Shown here: one piece after another, positions 23,851 through 36,300 of the stretch
Position numbering within the stretch: position 1 is the stretch's first letter
How the letters are laid out: every line of letters begins with the position of its first letter
From: Pestalotiopsis fici W106-1
Taxonomy: Eukaryota; Ascomycota; Sordariomycetes; Amphisphaeriales; Sporocadaceae
Assembly: GCF_000516985.1 (NCBI RefSeq)
Contig: NW_006917097.1
Coordinates: forward strand, 868,001 to 932,000
DNA length: 64,000 nucleotides
Reading direction: 5' to 3'
Translations under genes and position numbers: made by a program
The notes under the pieces: generated by a model
The model's database searches: none
Seen by the model: the letters and a program-made list of their open reading frames with translations, nothing else
What the model was told of the DNA's origin: nothing

Positions 23851-26800
23851 ATGACGGAGCACAACGGCATCGACATCCTCTGCGATGCGGCAGGGTCGGA
23901 TCTTCTGCTGAGCTCGTTCCTCACCCCGTCCTCGCCCGCCCCGGAACCCCAGCAGCGCACCAAGCGCATCAAGGTCGCCGACGAAGACGGTGCCTCGCCC
24001 ACGTCGCCGCACGTTTGTCATATATGCAAGAGGGTCTACGAAAGGCATGTCCGCGCCCATTGGAGTTTGTGACTGCGCGTGTATGCTTGACCAATTCTGA
24101 CTCCTTTACTGCAACAACAGGGCGGATCACTTGACTAGACATTTACGATCACGTTGGTCCACCCCCTCGATCAATCCTCGATACCCGAATCAGAACATTC
24201 GGCCAGAATACATCAAACTAATACGAATGACTTAGACGAGAATGCCCGCCCTTACAAATGTTCCCGGTGCCCCAAACGATTTAATCGAGCGTGGGTATCC
24301 CTACTACAACGACAGCTAAAACAAGAGATAAACATCTACTCACAAGCATATTTAGCGATTTGTTGACGCGGCACGAAACAACCCACGATAGGGATGACGG
24401 AGGGAAAGGCAGGCCTATAATCCGCCGGAGTGATCGCGCTTCTGAGGCTTGTGTCAACTGTGCCGCCTCAAAGGCCAAGTGCGACGACCAAAAACCATGT
24501 GGCCGATGCAAAACCAAGAATTTGCCGTGCCAAACTGCCGCCAAGCGCGGCTCTATTTACGGCATTTCAGATTGTGGGTAGACTCCAACTCAAAAGCTGT
24601 GTTCATATACTGCTTGATTAGCATCAACGTCCAGAATCACAACAGGCCTTACTGACTGCATGACAGCCCAGTCCAGTGAGACATCTGTCGGTAGCCCGGG
24701 CGTCAGGAACACCCCGGCCGTGGTAGCTGATGCTCAGGCTGCGATGCCTCTACCGATGGAACGTCGAGTACAATTCCCTGCAGACCAAGAGATTGACGTG
24801 CAAACCGTCATGGCTCCCACGCCCTATTCCACAGATTTTGTCCCTCATCCCCTGGCGACGGATGACATGTTCTTCTTCAACCCGACTCACAATTTCTATC
24901 AAGACATGGACTTTAGTTCATGGGACATGAATTTTGACAGCTACACAATCCCGCAAGTCGACATTACAGGACCGAGCCCCCAGTCATCCACAGCGTCTAC
25001 CTCCAAAGGCCCTCCCCGTGATCCTACACGTGGCTATGCGGCATTCAAACGGTCGCCGTGGCTCTGGGAGCCAAAAAGTAAAGACTCGCTGGGCAATGAG
25101 CAAGAGGGATTGGCCTTTAATGAGAAATCCATCGCTCACTCTCCGGCATATGAACGGATTCTAGCATCAAAATCATCTCGCTGGAAGATGGAGCCGGCAA
25201 TAAGGGACAAGTTGTTCGCTCTCGTCTTGTCGCAGCACAAACATCCGACCAAGATCCCGTCGTTCCCTAGCCTGGAGCTGCTCAATTATCTCTTGCAGGC
25301 CCACTTTATCCAAGACGAATACCAAACGGACAGCTGGATACACTCGGTTTCGTTCGACCCGTCTTCAGCCATCCCCGAGCTCCTCGGGGCACTGATCGCA
25401 AGCGGCGCCACCTTCATAGCTGATCCTGCTATTTGGCGCTTTGGACTTTCCTTGCAGGAAGTTGTCCGCATGGGAATCTCTGCAACTGTAGGAGTGCTCT
25501 GGAAGCCTTTCTTTTCTCAACTCATCTAACAGGCCTGTAGTTTGAAAGCAACAACAGCATGACTAGAGACCTCCAATGCCTCCAAACCTTTACATTGGAA
25601 CTAGATATAGGTCTATGGAGCGGTTTTAAGCGAAAGATAGAAATGGCGGAGAGTTTCCTCTTGCCCCCTCTGACTGTAAAGATACCCTCTAGACCTCGGG
25701 GCAGAATGGACGCTTACCTCTAATAGATGCTGCGGCGCGCTGGAACGTTTTCTGCGGGCTCAGACTCGCCGGGGCCGATACCCCTGGCATCAGATTCTCC
25801 CCAAGAGCTAGAAGCAAAGTGGCGCAGTTTCATAGAACGGGAGTCCTATAAAAGGTACCTTTCAAGTCAAACGCTGGATTTCGGATGGATATCCTGCTAA
25901 TGCCCCTTAGGCTTCTTCTGCATATATTCTTCCGCGATGCTCAGGCATCGATCATGTTGCAGCACGGCACGTTGCTGTCGTATACTGAATTGTGTTTCAG
26001 TCTCCCGGCCGCCCGGGATCTTTGGCGAGCACCAACAGCCGAAGCATGGAGAGAAATCTATCTCCGCAAGAAGCCGCTGCCGTCCGACGTGACGCTCCCG
26101 CGAGTAGCGGACATTATGCATTCCATCACTATGCTGGACCTGTTTGAAGAATTTGTTGATGTGGAGCTCTGCTATGGTGCTGTCCTCTACGGATTCTGGG
26201 GCCAGATCCATGCATATAGAGAAGCTGTCAAGTTCTACGACCATCAATCAGCAACGTCTACCCGTCGCACGTCGAGGGTGACACATCGTCTCTGGCTGAC
26301 TTCACAACATCAGGAACTTTACCGGGACGTATCAGAATTCGCCATGCTCATTGGCAGCTCACCAAAGCTTGCCACCCAGCTGTCTGTAGTTGCCGAGCTT
26401 TTCATGATGATGCTGCATGTGTCGCCCGATGAGCTCCAACGATTTGCTGGAAAACAGGGAGAAGATGAAGCACGGCAGGCGGCAAGCCATCTCGAAGACC
26501 ATTGGGAAGGGAGCCGTGATGCGCGGCATGCCATATGGCATGCAGGCCAGGTCATTCGCCACGCACGGACATTACCACCTGCTTCATTACGAGCCTTTAA
26601 CGCCATAGCTGTCTACTATGCATCTCTCACACTCTGGATTTACGGACTGCTCTCATGTTCCCATTCTACAGCCACAAAGAACACTGCAGAGATGCCCGCT
26701 CCGCCAACTTACGTGCTGGTGGACGGCAACGAGAGCAGAGAAACGAGAGCATTTCTGCAGCTTGACAAGGGCACACCGGGCATTAGTATGAACGGCGATG

Positions 26801-27006
26801 TCCATTCGGGCGTCGAATCCTTGTCAAACACGGGAATGGTGCTGAACATTGCGAGAAATGTCTTCAGGGACAACTTCCCTGTGCGGACAGAGCCACTACC
26901 ACCTCTGGTGGAAAGCCTTGGAAACCTTTTGAGGGATCTTGGAACTGGGCTGGCTGGGTTAGCATCAAGAGTGCAGAGTCGAGCAGTTAGTGAGGACAGA
27001 GATTAA
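23851..27006 (+). CDS. C2H2 plus Zn2Cys6 fungal-specific transcription factor (8 exons)
   Basis: Exons: 23851-24044, 24121-24152, 24236-24290, 24356-24573, 24667-25487, 25541-25675, 25727-25854 and 25911-27006; product 892 aa. Two C2H2 fingers (Cys56, Cys59, His72, His76; Cys84, Cys87, His100, His104) are followed by a Zn2Cys6 cluster (Cys126, 129, 136, 142, 145, 152, exact CX2CX6CX5CX2CX6C spacing) and a fungal-specific transcription factor domain over much of the C-terminal half. The protein should be a nuclear DNA-binding regulator; targets are unknown. Introns 1 and 3 fall inside the two fingers, leaving exons of 32 and 55 nt. Intron 1 uses a GC donor (AAAG|GCATGT); only this joint restores YERADHLTRH. 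The central intron (25488-25540) ends at GTAG, since the nearer CAG gives a stop. The combination of C2H2 and Zn2Cys6 is a known but minor fungal class. Confidence 0.88.
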
Positions 27007-28214
27007 GCTTGCATATCCAAAGACTAGATAAGAGCGCTCACACAACATGACCAAAGATTTGATGCAATGATACCTATTATTCCCTACCGTGACTTGCTTT
27101 ACTTACCAAGTGATCATATTATATTTATGATATGTGAGGATGTATTCTACATGCAACGCTATTTGGAAGCATAACGGTCATATTTGACGATCAACAGCTA
27201 GTGGATAGGCATCATACGATATTCAATGGACCCTCTCTTCCCCCCAATTTATGTATTTTCTTCTTTAATTCAGTGGTGCATGCAGCTAGAATCCAACAGG
27301 AAAAAAGGAAAAAGAAAGGAAAGACCCTTCTTTTTAATAAACGGTCAAACGTCGAGACTTGATCACAGGGACAACGCGCTTAGTCCACGTCTAAGCGCAG
27401 AAAGGGCCAACAAGGAAACTCCAAACGATGTCAATGGGGGGGAAAAAAATAGTTGGGTTTTGGTCGTGTACCCGAAACGCGCCGGTGTCGCCGCATTGAA
27501 TTACGACTGACTATTGACTGCGCTTGTTGATTCCCCCAAAGTTTGAACATACGTCATTCTTTGTTAGGAAACTCGAGTCATTCTGTTCTTGTAAACAATC
27601 GATTATAGCTTTCATTTTCTGTACCACTGCTTCGCGGATGTTGCGTGCGTCATGAAGCTTGTACACTGGAAAATATACACTGCTTCCAGAGTATGCATGG
27701 ATTTTGGTGGCACAATATTTTCACTGTAATTCGTGATAATGATGCGAATCTAGCTCTTGTTATTGCTTGTGCTGTTCCTAGAACTTGGGCCAGTAAGAAC
27801 CCGATAGTTTCATGTCTCCCCCATTCGGCCTGCCCTGGGTATAATGATGTGGCCTTATTTCCTCACTTCGTCCCCCGAGTGGTATAACCCATATATGCAG
27901 TGAATTGATCGTGATTGTTGCTTATTGTCATGAATGAATAATGCTGTGAATGACACCTGGAGCACGCCGGCCCAAAGAGACTGTACGAAACAAAGAGAAA
28001 AAAAGGAGTAGCCGAGGGTGATCAACGAGCCCTTTGCTCAAATGATCCAATGCTAGCCAATCATGAACATGAAAGCAAAGAGAACATGCTGTGCTCCCGA
28101 AAGGGTATATACGATGCTGTGCATCTGTAAAGAAATCTCAAAAAGCTCGTGACATGGACTCAATAAACCACGCGGTATGTCGAACCATGTAGTGAGCCAT
28201 AGTTGATGCCATAA
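27007..28214. other. Convergent intergenic region between the transcription factor and a disordered-protein gene
   Basis: About 1.2 kb separates two stop codons. It is A/T-rich near both genes, as expected of 3' UTRs, with an AAAGG-rich patch near 27300. No frame here shows a recognisable product. Confidence 0.55.
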
Positions 28215-31200
28215 TTAACCCCAAATGGGAGCGTTTCTGTAGGCTGGGGAGTTGTAGCTGTGCAATATCCTATAAGGCGGTGCATTGCTACCATGGCTTC
28301 CCAGACTATGTGTTCTGGAATGGCCGCGAGGCACGTGTGGTGGATTGCGGGGTTGCTGGTCCAACGATTTCGGTATCATCGTTCTGCCAGCCCAGGGATC
28401 AATTGCGGCACCAGGTGCGTCGCCGTGTGATGGTTGTGCACCAGAGACAACATGAGTCTGGTAACTCTCGTGATGAACACCGTGCACAGCCGTCCGGTCT
28501 TGCTGGCGGCCATGGCTACCATAGCTCGATAGTCTTCGGACTGCATCTGCAGACGGTCTGACAGGAGTCTTTGTGTTTTGTAACCGTGGCTTGAATTCTT
28601 GTCTTCCAGAATTATAGTAGTTGCTTGAACTCGGCAGCGAGTTCTGGCGACTTTGGTCCAGGGACGACCTTTCCGAAGGTATCTCATGGCCAGTCTTGAC
28701 TTGCCAGTCAGGTTGACGATAAGTGGTGTTCCTCGCCTGGACGTTGGCCAAGTAATGAAGACCAATTTCCTCGGACATTGAGGTGGCCATGTGATAGTCT
28801 AGGCTCTCGTAGTGCAGCTGGGCAGGTGGATAGCTATGCACACTCTCGCGACTTGATCTCCGGGATAAGGACGGCTTGTTGGGAGGGTGGTATTGCATAT
28901 TCTCCCTACTAGCCTTTCGGGGGAGCGGCGGTGCTGGAGAGGTTTGCCTGGCAACTGGTGGAGTTGACTTTGACCTCGAAGGGGGCACAATGCGGATCGA
29001 GGCTTGTGTTCGTGTCTTCATACTGACTGGTGGAGCATATCTTGCCTTGGGGTGCGAGTCTGTTTCGTTGACGGGCGAAGACGGCACATTGTCTATGGGG
29101 CCGCGATCCGTGTTTCTAAACGTTGGGCTTTGCGGCTCCCACGAACGAGGTGACATTGATGTGGCTGAAGCAACCTCCAGTGAGGACGGCGATAGAGGCT
29201 CGTCCCGCGTACTCGTCAAGGTGGGCAAGTGCTGCCCCCTGTCGATTGAATTCTTACGAATGGGTAGAGGCTTGCGTGGAAGTGGTCTCGGACCAGCGAT
29301 CCCGTTGGGTCTTCCGCCCTTGACTTCCAAAGCATTCGACACCACTGTTGGCACGGAAGGTAGTGGCGGCTCTTCCTCACGAGCTTCGGCGCTGCCAACG
29401 CTGTAAATGGTTCCTAATGTCGCTCTGCTAGACACTGGCTTCAATGCGAGTCGCTTCAACGATTTCGAAAACCCTCCGCCATGACCACCTTGTTCTTCCC
29501 TATCGTGTCTAGAGGCGGCAGTGGCGCTGTCTTTCTCTGGAGGCTGTGTCACGTGGATCGCAAGCGGTTTGCGTGCATTGCTAATCAACCTCTCAAGCTT
29601 TCCGGGTTTGCGAGCCCCATTGCTACCATTCGAGGAGGACGTAGTAGAAGGCACAGAGCCCGACGGGCTTAGAGGCGGTAGGTCAAGAGAGCCGCGGAGG
29701 CTATCTGGTTGGTCTTGTCCACTCCTCGCTGTATCTCGCAACGTTTTTTGCTCAATCACAAAGGCTCTTTCTCCAAAGAATTCCGCCACTTTCGTGCTGA
29801 TAGGCAAGACCATCGTAGGAGTAGAGTCGTCACTAACGGGCAAATCCTTCCGAGGAACAGGAGGGGCCACTGGTTTGCTCGTCTTGGGTGTAGCGCTTTG
29901 TGCGTTCATGTCATCATTTCCGGCCCCCATGCCCAATTCAACCGGGAAAGAATCTTTTGCAGGCGTCTGTGGCGGAACATCGATTGGCTGGGCTGGAGAC
30001 TCTTCTTTTTCAGGGACCGGTGGCTTGGCAGAGAACGAACGAAGAGATATATTCGAGCTGTAGCCGGAATCGCTCTTTGACAGTGCTCCTGCCCCATGCG
30101 GGTGCTCTGAGATTGGAGTGGCTGCTACGCCACTGTCCGATCTCATCATGGCACGCGGCGTTCTGCCTTCTGATATCAGACGAGGGCGTGGTGGCAAGGA
30201 CTTGGCGTTGAGATCCACGCGTACATCCAAGACTTCGGGTTGCAGAATCTCCTCCTGCTCATCTTGGAATAAGTTGTCCTCCAAAGCAGAATGCTTACTA
30301 GTAGTCTGTAAACCGGTAGGATGCGCATCTGGTGCTTCGATGACTGGAGGGCTGAGGTCGACATGTGGCAGATAGTGAGGCGATTTTGGCAGTTCCGGCA
30401 TGCTACTTTCTTGCAGGAAAATTTGTGGCGCTGTCTGAATCGAACGAAGATGGGCGTTGTTTGGGATTGACCTGGGAATATCCATGGCATGACTTGCACT
30501 CTCCAGCGAACTTGTCCTCGTGTGATTTCTCACTCTAAGATGGCGTTCAAAATACTCGACACCGGGGCTCCGATATGCTAAATCACCGAAATAGCCACTC
30601 TGAGACGGCTCCAGGTCGCTCAAGGGGCTAGCCACGGGGCTGCCGTTTGTGATACGCAAACTTCCCAACTTGAAAGCTCCAATATGCCCATAATCGTCGT
30701 CGCATGGTGTTGACGCACGAGGTATCGACTGGGGATCAATGGTGGGTACGGGGATAGAAAACATGTCACCCGCAGACTCGAAAGAATCCCGACGTGCTGG
30801 GGTAGAAGGCAGACTAAATCTGGCCCTTGCGTTCCGTGAACCTCTCGATGGCTCTGGCCTTCGTGTAGCGAGTCCTGGTGTAACCAAAAGCGACCGTCTT
30901 CGCATGGGCGCATACATTGAAATGTCCGAGTTAGCTCTGGCTATACTACCACCCGCCGGGGGCGCGTCCGCTAATGACAGTGCAATGGAATCTCTGACTG
31001 CCAGCTCCCTAACCTGGAATTGGCTGTCTGATACGATTGAGTTGTTCTCACCAGACGGTTCCTCGACCAAATTCAAGAGCCGCTTGGCTTCGTACGAGTT
31101 GAGATCATATGCTGCCGAAGTACGAGAGCCAGAAGCCTGCCAGCTATACGGGCAGTACCAGATTAGCCACTAAATGTCACTTGGAGCGAATGGCATATCA

Positions 31201-31695
31201 GAGAACCCACCTCGAAGAGTTGAACTGCGTATAAGACGACTCAGAAGCTCCAATGATCATGGAGTTGGCTCTACTTGGCAATGCACTCTGAGAAGGTGTC
31301 TGCCGTCCAACACTGCCTTGCTGCTGCCGCCTTGAACCGTGAGGTGTCTGTGAAGACCTTGAACGAAAGATGGCGTTGGCGGCGCGAGTAATGGACCGAG
31401 ATCTGGAGCGCGTCTTGATTTCTGGCTGGTCATCTCCAGAGGTGGAGGTTGCCTCGGCGGCGCTCATGTCTGCTGGAGAAAGCCACGTTGAATATGGGTC
31501 CGGAGCAGGAGATGTGCCATATGGAAGGGAAGTTGTTCTCGAGGTGGAAAAGCGCCGCCTCGGGTTGGGCTGTCCCACGGGACTCAACAGCTTGTTAGTC
31601 GTTGTTGTCTCAGGATTGCCAGTTCGGGGCTTGGATAGCTTGTGAGATGTTCTCCGGCCCCTCCCCAGCTCCTCGACCGAGGCCGTGTTGCCCAT
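28215..31695 (-). CDS. Large disordered Ser/Pro-rich protein with N-myristoylation-type N-terminus
   Basis: Exon 1 is 31695-31207 and exon 2 is 31136-28215 (70-nt intron, donor GTTCTC, acceptor GGCAG), giving 1136 aa. I chose this joint because it yields SSRWASGSRTS followed by AAYDLNSYEAKRLLNLVEE; other donors break the frame. No catalytic domain is visible. The N-terminus MGNTASVEE fits the MGxxxS N-myristoylation pattern, suggesting membrane attachment. The only ordered-looking segment is the short helix around SYEAKRLLNLVEE (~residues 178-190). The rest is Ser-, Pro- and Arg-rich with many PxxP stretches (PPVPRKDLP, PPLPRKAS) that could bind SH3 domains, and many basic-Ser sites that could be phosphorylated. 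A signalling or cortical scaffold role is inference. It converges on the zinc-finger gene. Confidence 0.8.
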
Positions 31696-32489
31696 GTTAG
31701 GCAGGTGAGAGGAGTTGTGCCGGAAGGGCGGCTCAGCGATGTTATGCGTGCAAGACCGATGCCATTCCGGAACTCGCTTATATGAGAGACACTGGACGGA
31801 TGGACCAAAAAAAGAAAGAAAGAAAGTATCTGGCTAGAACTCTAGCATGGGATTAGACAGACAGACAGAAAGGTCGGAAGGAAGGAAGACAGAAAGAAAG
31901 AAAAAATCCAGTCTTTCTTCCGTTATCCAGCTGGGGGATCCACGCATGAATCGAAACTGTCTAGGATCAGAACAAAGGTGGGACGGGGGGAGTTGGCAAA
32001 TGGATATAGCCAGGAAACGCCGTCGGTGTATGCGTTGTAACTGGTAGGCCAGTAGTAGCTTTGGTGTGTGCGTGTGGTTGGTATATATGTGTGTGAGAGA
32101 GAAAAGTACGTGCGTGCGTGCGTGCTTTTGCAGAAAGCGGTCACCTCATACCCAGAAGCGGATTCCTCCCTGCGTATGTATGGATTCGTGTGCCCTTTTT
32201 TCTCCTCTCTCTTTTTTTTTTCTGTGGCCACGATGGATCTATGCTAGTAGTAGGGATGAGAAGAGTGTAAAGGGAAAAAATTTGCAGAACACAGACGAGA
32301 AAGATTGCAGTCTGGACAGAGAAGAGAAGACCTCTTTCAAGTTCAGGATCAGGGCTCCATCATGTAACCCAGAAAAGCTCCGGGACATGGACCTCTAGGT
32401 AGCTTTGGTTTCCGGTTCTGGGACAATGGGGATTAGCTATTGTGAATCGCGATCTCGACAGGCTGATAACAGGGAAACTCAAAAGGAAC

Positions 32490-32528
32490 CTCTGGCGCTA
32501 GGGTATGTCGAGGGGCGCAACGCCAGAG
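32490..32528. repeat. Inverted repeat CTCTGGCG / CGCCAGAG
   Basis: The arms at 32490-32497 and 32521-32528 are perfect reverse complements, separated by 23 bases. The left arm runs into a GGCGCTAG motif that recurs downstream. Confidence 0.7.
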
Positions 32529-32725
32529 AAGCGACGGCGGGGGCCGCTAGGGCGCCAGCAATCTAGTAGCTAACGGCTCTAGGTAAGGTAGAGAGGCGGC
32601 ACCTATCCTACATGGTACTAATCTATGGTATGAGGGTCTCGGTTTTCTGGCTTTGCGCTTTGCAGTCTTCTCTGAGTGGCAGATCTCGACTTGACTTCTT
32701 CTTTCTCTTCTTCTCTTTACTGGCG

Positions 32726-32764
32726 TCTAGCGCCTCGTAGAAGTCGATCCCTGCAGGCGCTAGA
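32726..32764. repeat. 10-bp perfect inverted repeat TCTAGCGCCT / AGGCGCTAGA
   Basis: The arms at 32726-32735 and 32755-32764 pair perfectly around a 19-base loop. They contain CTAGCGCC and GGCGCTAG, and the same 8-mer occurs again at 32494-32501. It could be a short hairpin element or a bidirectional binding site. Confidence 0.75.
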
Positions 32765-32990
32765 ATAGAGGCGTGGAGTTTGAGCTTCCCGGGGGCGCTG
32801 ACCCCGGTACCCCTGAGGCGGTCACAGCCCGAGGATTCCCATTCATTCCATATATTTTATCGCCAGAGTGGATTTAAACAAGAAAATAAAAAATGCCGAC
32901 AAAAGGTGGGAGAGCCTAAATGAGTTCAGCTCGAGCTGTGAGCTGTGCTATTGTAGGCAACTAGTAGCCCAACCAAGGTAGTCGAATATA

Positions 32991-33030
32991 GTACTACTAC
33001 TACTACTACCGCTGCTGCTACTACTACTAA
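32991..33030. repeat. CTA/CTG trinucleotide repeat tract
   Basis: TAC units, then GCT units, then TAC units form an imperfect trinucleotide tract in intergenic DNA. Confidence 0.85.
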
Positions 33031-33335
33031 TACCCTTCCGTCACTACAATCCGCCAGTGCTATTCCCTACCTAGATTAATTACCACATCCAAGGCATGCA
33101 CTTCCGGGTTAGCTGCCGTGGGAGAAAATGGCCCAGGGGGGTCCCCCCAAGGGGAGGAAGGATGCTGTCGTATCGTGGCCCGGTGGTTGAGGACGCAGAA
33201 AAATCTTGATTTTCGTGATGCAACAGCCATCCTGTGACGCGGGTGATAACCAAGAACTGGATTCGTTCGGATCGCCAGGTTCATTCACCCTTTCCCCTCG
33301 TCTCCAATGGGTAGTAACTCTCTCACTTTGCTCTC

Positions 33336-33352
33336 TCGCTCGCTCGCTCGCT
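33336..33352. repeat. CGCT tetranucleotide tract
   Basis: Four tandem CGCT units follow CT-rich sequence in intergenic DNA. Confidence 0.85.
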
Positions 33353-36300
33353 CCCCCGGTGCCTCCGCATGGTTCAACAAGACAGCATATGCAGCAGAGT
33401 GAAAAAAAGACCTCGATCGAGACTCGAGAGCATCGGTTTTAATCTCCTCCAAGGTCACAGTCACGAGCAGTAATCAGTACATGATACGGCTGTGTGTATG
33501 TGTGCCGCCCAGGGGTTCCGGCTCGCGGTTGAGGCATGTTTCAGAGGGGGTTGGAGGGTTGGAGAGGGCCCGTTCGTGCACGAGGTAACGAACGGACCAG
33601 CTACTGGTTTGGAATCGATCGTGCTTCTTCTACTTCTCAATGGGTATCTCTGCACAGTACATTGATCTGCCATGATATGCTCCCCAGTAGTTATTAGTCT
33701 TTCCCCCATGTATCTTGAGATTATTCCATTGACAACGTGGCCGCTACGCAAAGTAATTAAAGTATAATGACAGCGGGCTGGCGAAGGAATAAAAGTGTCG
33801 CAGTAGGCGAGAGGCAGCGCAGCTATTGATGACAGCGGGCTGACTGATGAGATGGCGCTAGACTTGGGTTGCAGTGTCACTCATAGTCAAAGTCCGTCGT
33901 CGTCGTCCATGACGCATTAGGCAAAGGGCCAAAAGCCGTATATACCTGCCCAGGCAAGCAAGTCATTCTTGGTAAATTATGAGCAAATCAAACCAGGCGA
34001 CTTGCTTGAATCATTCCCGGCGCTCGCTGACAAGAGGTCGCGGGTGATTATGATCATGTCGCAGAAAGATTACAGGCTCAGTAGCAATGGACTTGTGGGT
34101 AAAGAAATCATGATGATATGCGATAATCCGCAGATCCAGCAAGCCAGGGACGAGGAGAAGGCAGACGAGCAACCACAAATTATGACTTTGCTTGAAGCTG
34201 TTTTGGCCCGCCAGACTTGATCGGACCTTTTCTCTGTACCGTCCTCTTGGCCTCGTACTTGAAGGACTCGTCGACACTAATGGACTTTGTTCTACACTGC
34301 ACTACGTACTTATTACTCCCGCTGTACCTACCCTTACCTTGAAAGGCGAGCCGGCGCAGGGCGGTAGTCGTAGATCATGGTTTCAATATTTCCGTGCTCC
34401 GGCTCGCTATCGTTGGGGCCGCTTGGGAATAGTCTTTTGGGCCGGTCTCCGTCTAGCCTCGACAACCCCACAGCGACGCGCGCGAAATCGATGGGGCCTC
34501 TTTTTATTACCATCACTATGAAAATGATCCCATGTTCCATCTCTTTTTTGACCTTGTTCTGCCCCGTGTTCCCTGACCGCGAAAGGGCCATCATGGACGT
34601 CATCGGCCCGCAGAATCAATCGTCTGATAATGATGATGATGAAGAAAGACTGGAAGTCATTAGGTACCACCACCTACCTCTCTGTCAGTCACTCACTAAC
34701 TACGTACATTTGCTTTCCTGTTTCAAGATCGGGAAGCAGCTGCCAATTTGCCCAAATGCCTTGCAACGTCCACCCGATCTGACGAATCGGGAACTTTTCT
34801 CGTCATGCAGCTGAATCCCATCCGTCAATCCCTGACTGAGAAATTCCCCCCCTCCCCCAAATGGACTTGCAACAAACACCTGCAACCAACATTACCGGTG
34901 GGCCGTTGAGTATTTGTCTACATACTACATGATATTTACGGTACAGAGTATCAATCTATCGGCCGAAGGAGTTGACTCGTCTATATCGTACATACAGACG
35001 GGTACATGCAAGCAAACGTATATACGCGCGGATGTGAATTTCTCTTTCATTTCCTTCCCCCGGGATCCCCATTGTTTAAATCTTGATAATGAATGGAAAC
35101 TCTCTGCTCCCCGGTGGATCCTCTCGTTCGCGACCTTGACCTTTGTTCACCTCATTCTCCATCAAATCTCTCTCAAGGTGAAAAGAACACGCAAACCACC
35201 CCCCTGGTAATGTAGAATAACCACATGATAACCAGGGCGGCCCTTGTATCTTTGCGGACCAGATTGTCCTATCGGTCCCGATCATCGATGTTCGGAAACA
35301 ACAAAAGTCTTCTATTTTTTTTTAACATGTCCCGCAGTCAATGCCGTACCTACCCGGACGTAACAGAATTTCGTCCCATTGTGTGAGTATGTCTGTCTCT
35401 GCACAAGGAAGAAAAGGAAATCATCAAAAATAGCAGCTGTACATGCACCTGCTACGACGAGACGTGTTTTGACGAGTCATTAGCCTGAAAGACTTTCAAA
35501 ACACGATACTCTGTACATGTGCAAGGCACTTTTCACAACCAGCAGGATCTCTCTCTTTTTTTTTATTTGACTTTTGTCCAGGATTGATGTGCACTTCTTT
35601 TTGCCTAGGTGAGGGACGTGGCGCGGCACCTGCAACGACGCACAGCATTAGCGGTCTCTCCGCAAGCACCAAGATCAAGTTTCAAAGTGCCGCGCGCGGG
35701 CTTGTGATGGCCATGTATGTTTTCGTAACGCCATTCGCCCATTGTATATGCATTGCACCAGGGCCAGCGCCAGCGCCAGTGCCACTGCCAACACTACCAG
35801 CAACGCAGCCAGTTTGTTGTTGTTGTTGCATGAGGCTGAAAATGTTTGTAACCACCTCATGACTGGCCACTTGACAAGAGACTAGCCGAGACCAGACCAG
35901 AATCATTCCTCGTATACACATAGTATATGCCCATCTGCCATGTATCTACTGTAGTAGCAGCCAGCAAGTAGCAGCCATCCCGTAACTGATGCTGCATGAG
36001 CGGTGGTGTCCGATCTGCTTTTGGCATCTTTAACCAATCAAAACCCCAATGCATCCAAGCATCCTCCCTTGGACACATGCTGTTTCCTTGATCTCGCAGG
36101 GCAGGCAGCAGATGCATGTATGTAAGTATGCATGCATTGCATGCGCGCCTCTCAATTCAAATGATGGTAATCCCACGTCCAATCCCAAACACTGACGCCC
36201 TAGACCACAAAGAGGAGAGAGCACAGAAAAACACACAAGGGAATTGCGGGAATGAGGAGTGACCCAGCAGACGTCATTGCAATATACTATGTAATAACAA

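Noticed and set aside
25531..25540. Use of the nearer CAG acceptor at 25532 in the transcription factor
   Set aside because: It leads to a stop codon within ten codons, whereas GTAG at 25540 keeps the frame and the fungal transcription factor domain.
33969..34220. 83-codon plus-strand frame with plausible composition (DLLESFPALADKRSR)
   Set aside because: Starts at TTG; an internal ATG leaves only ~57 residues. No neighbouring exon or known family found, so not supported.
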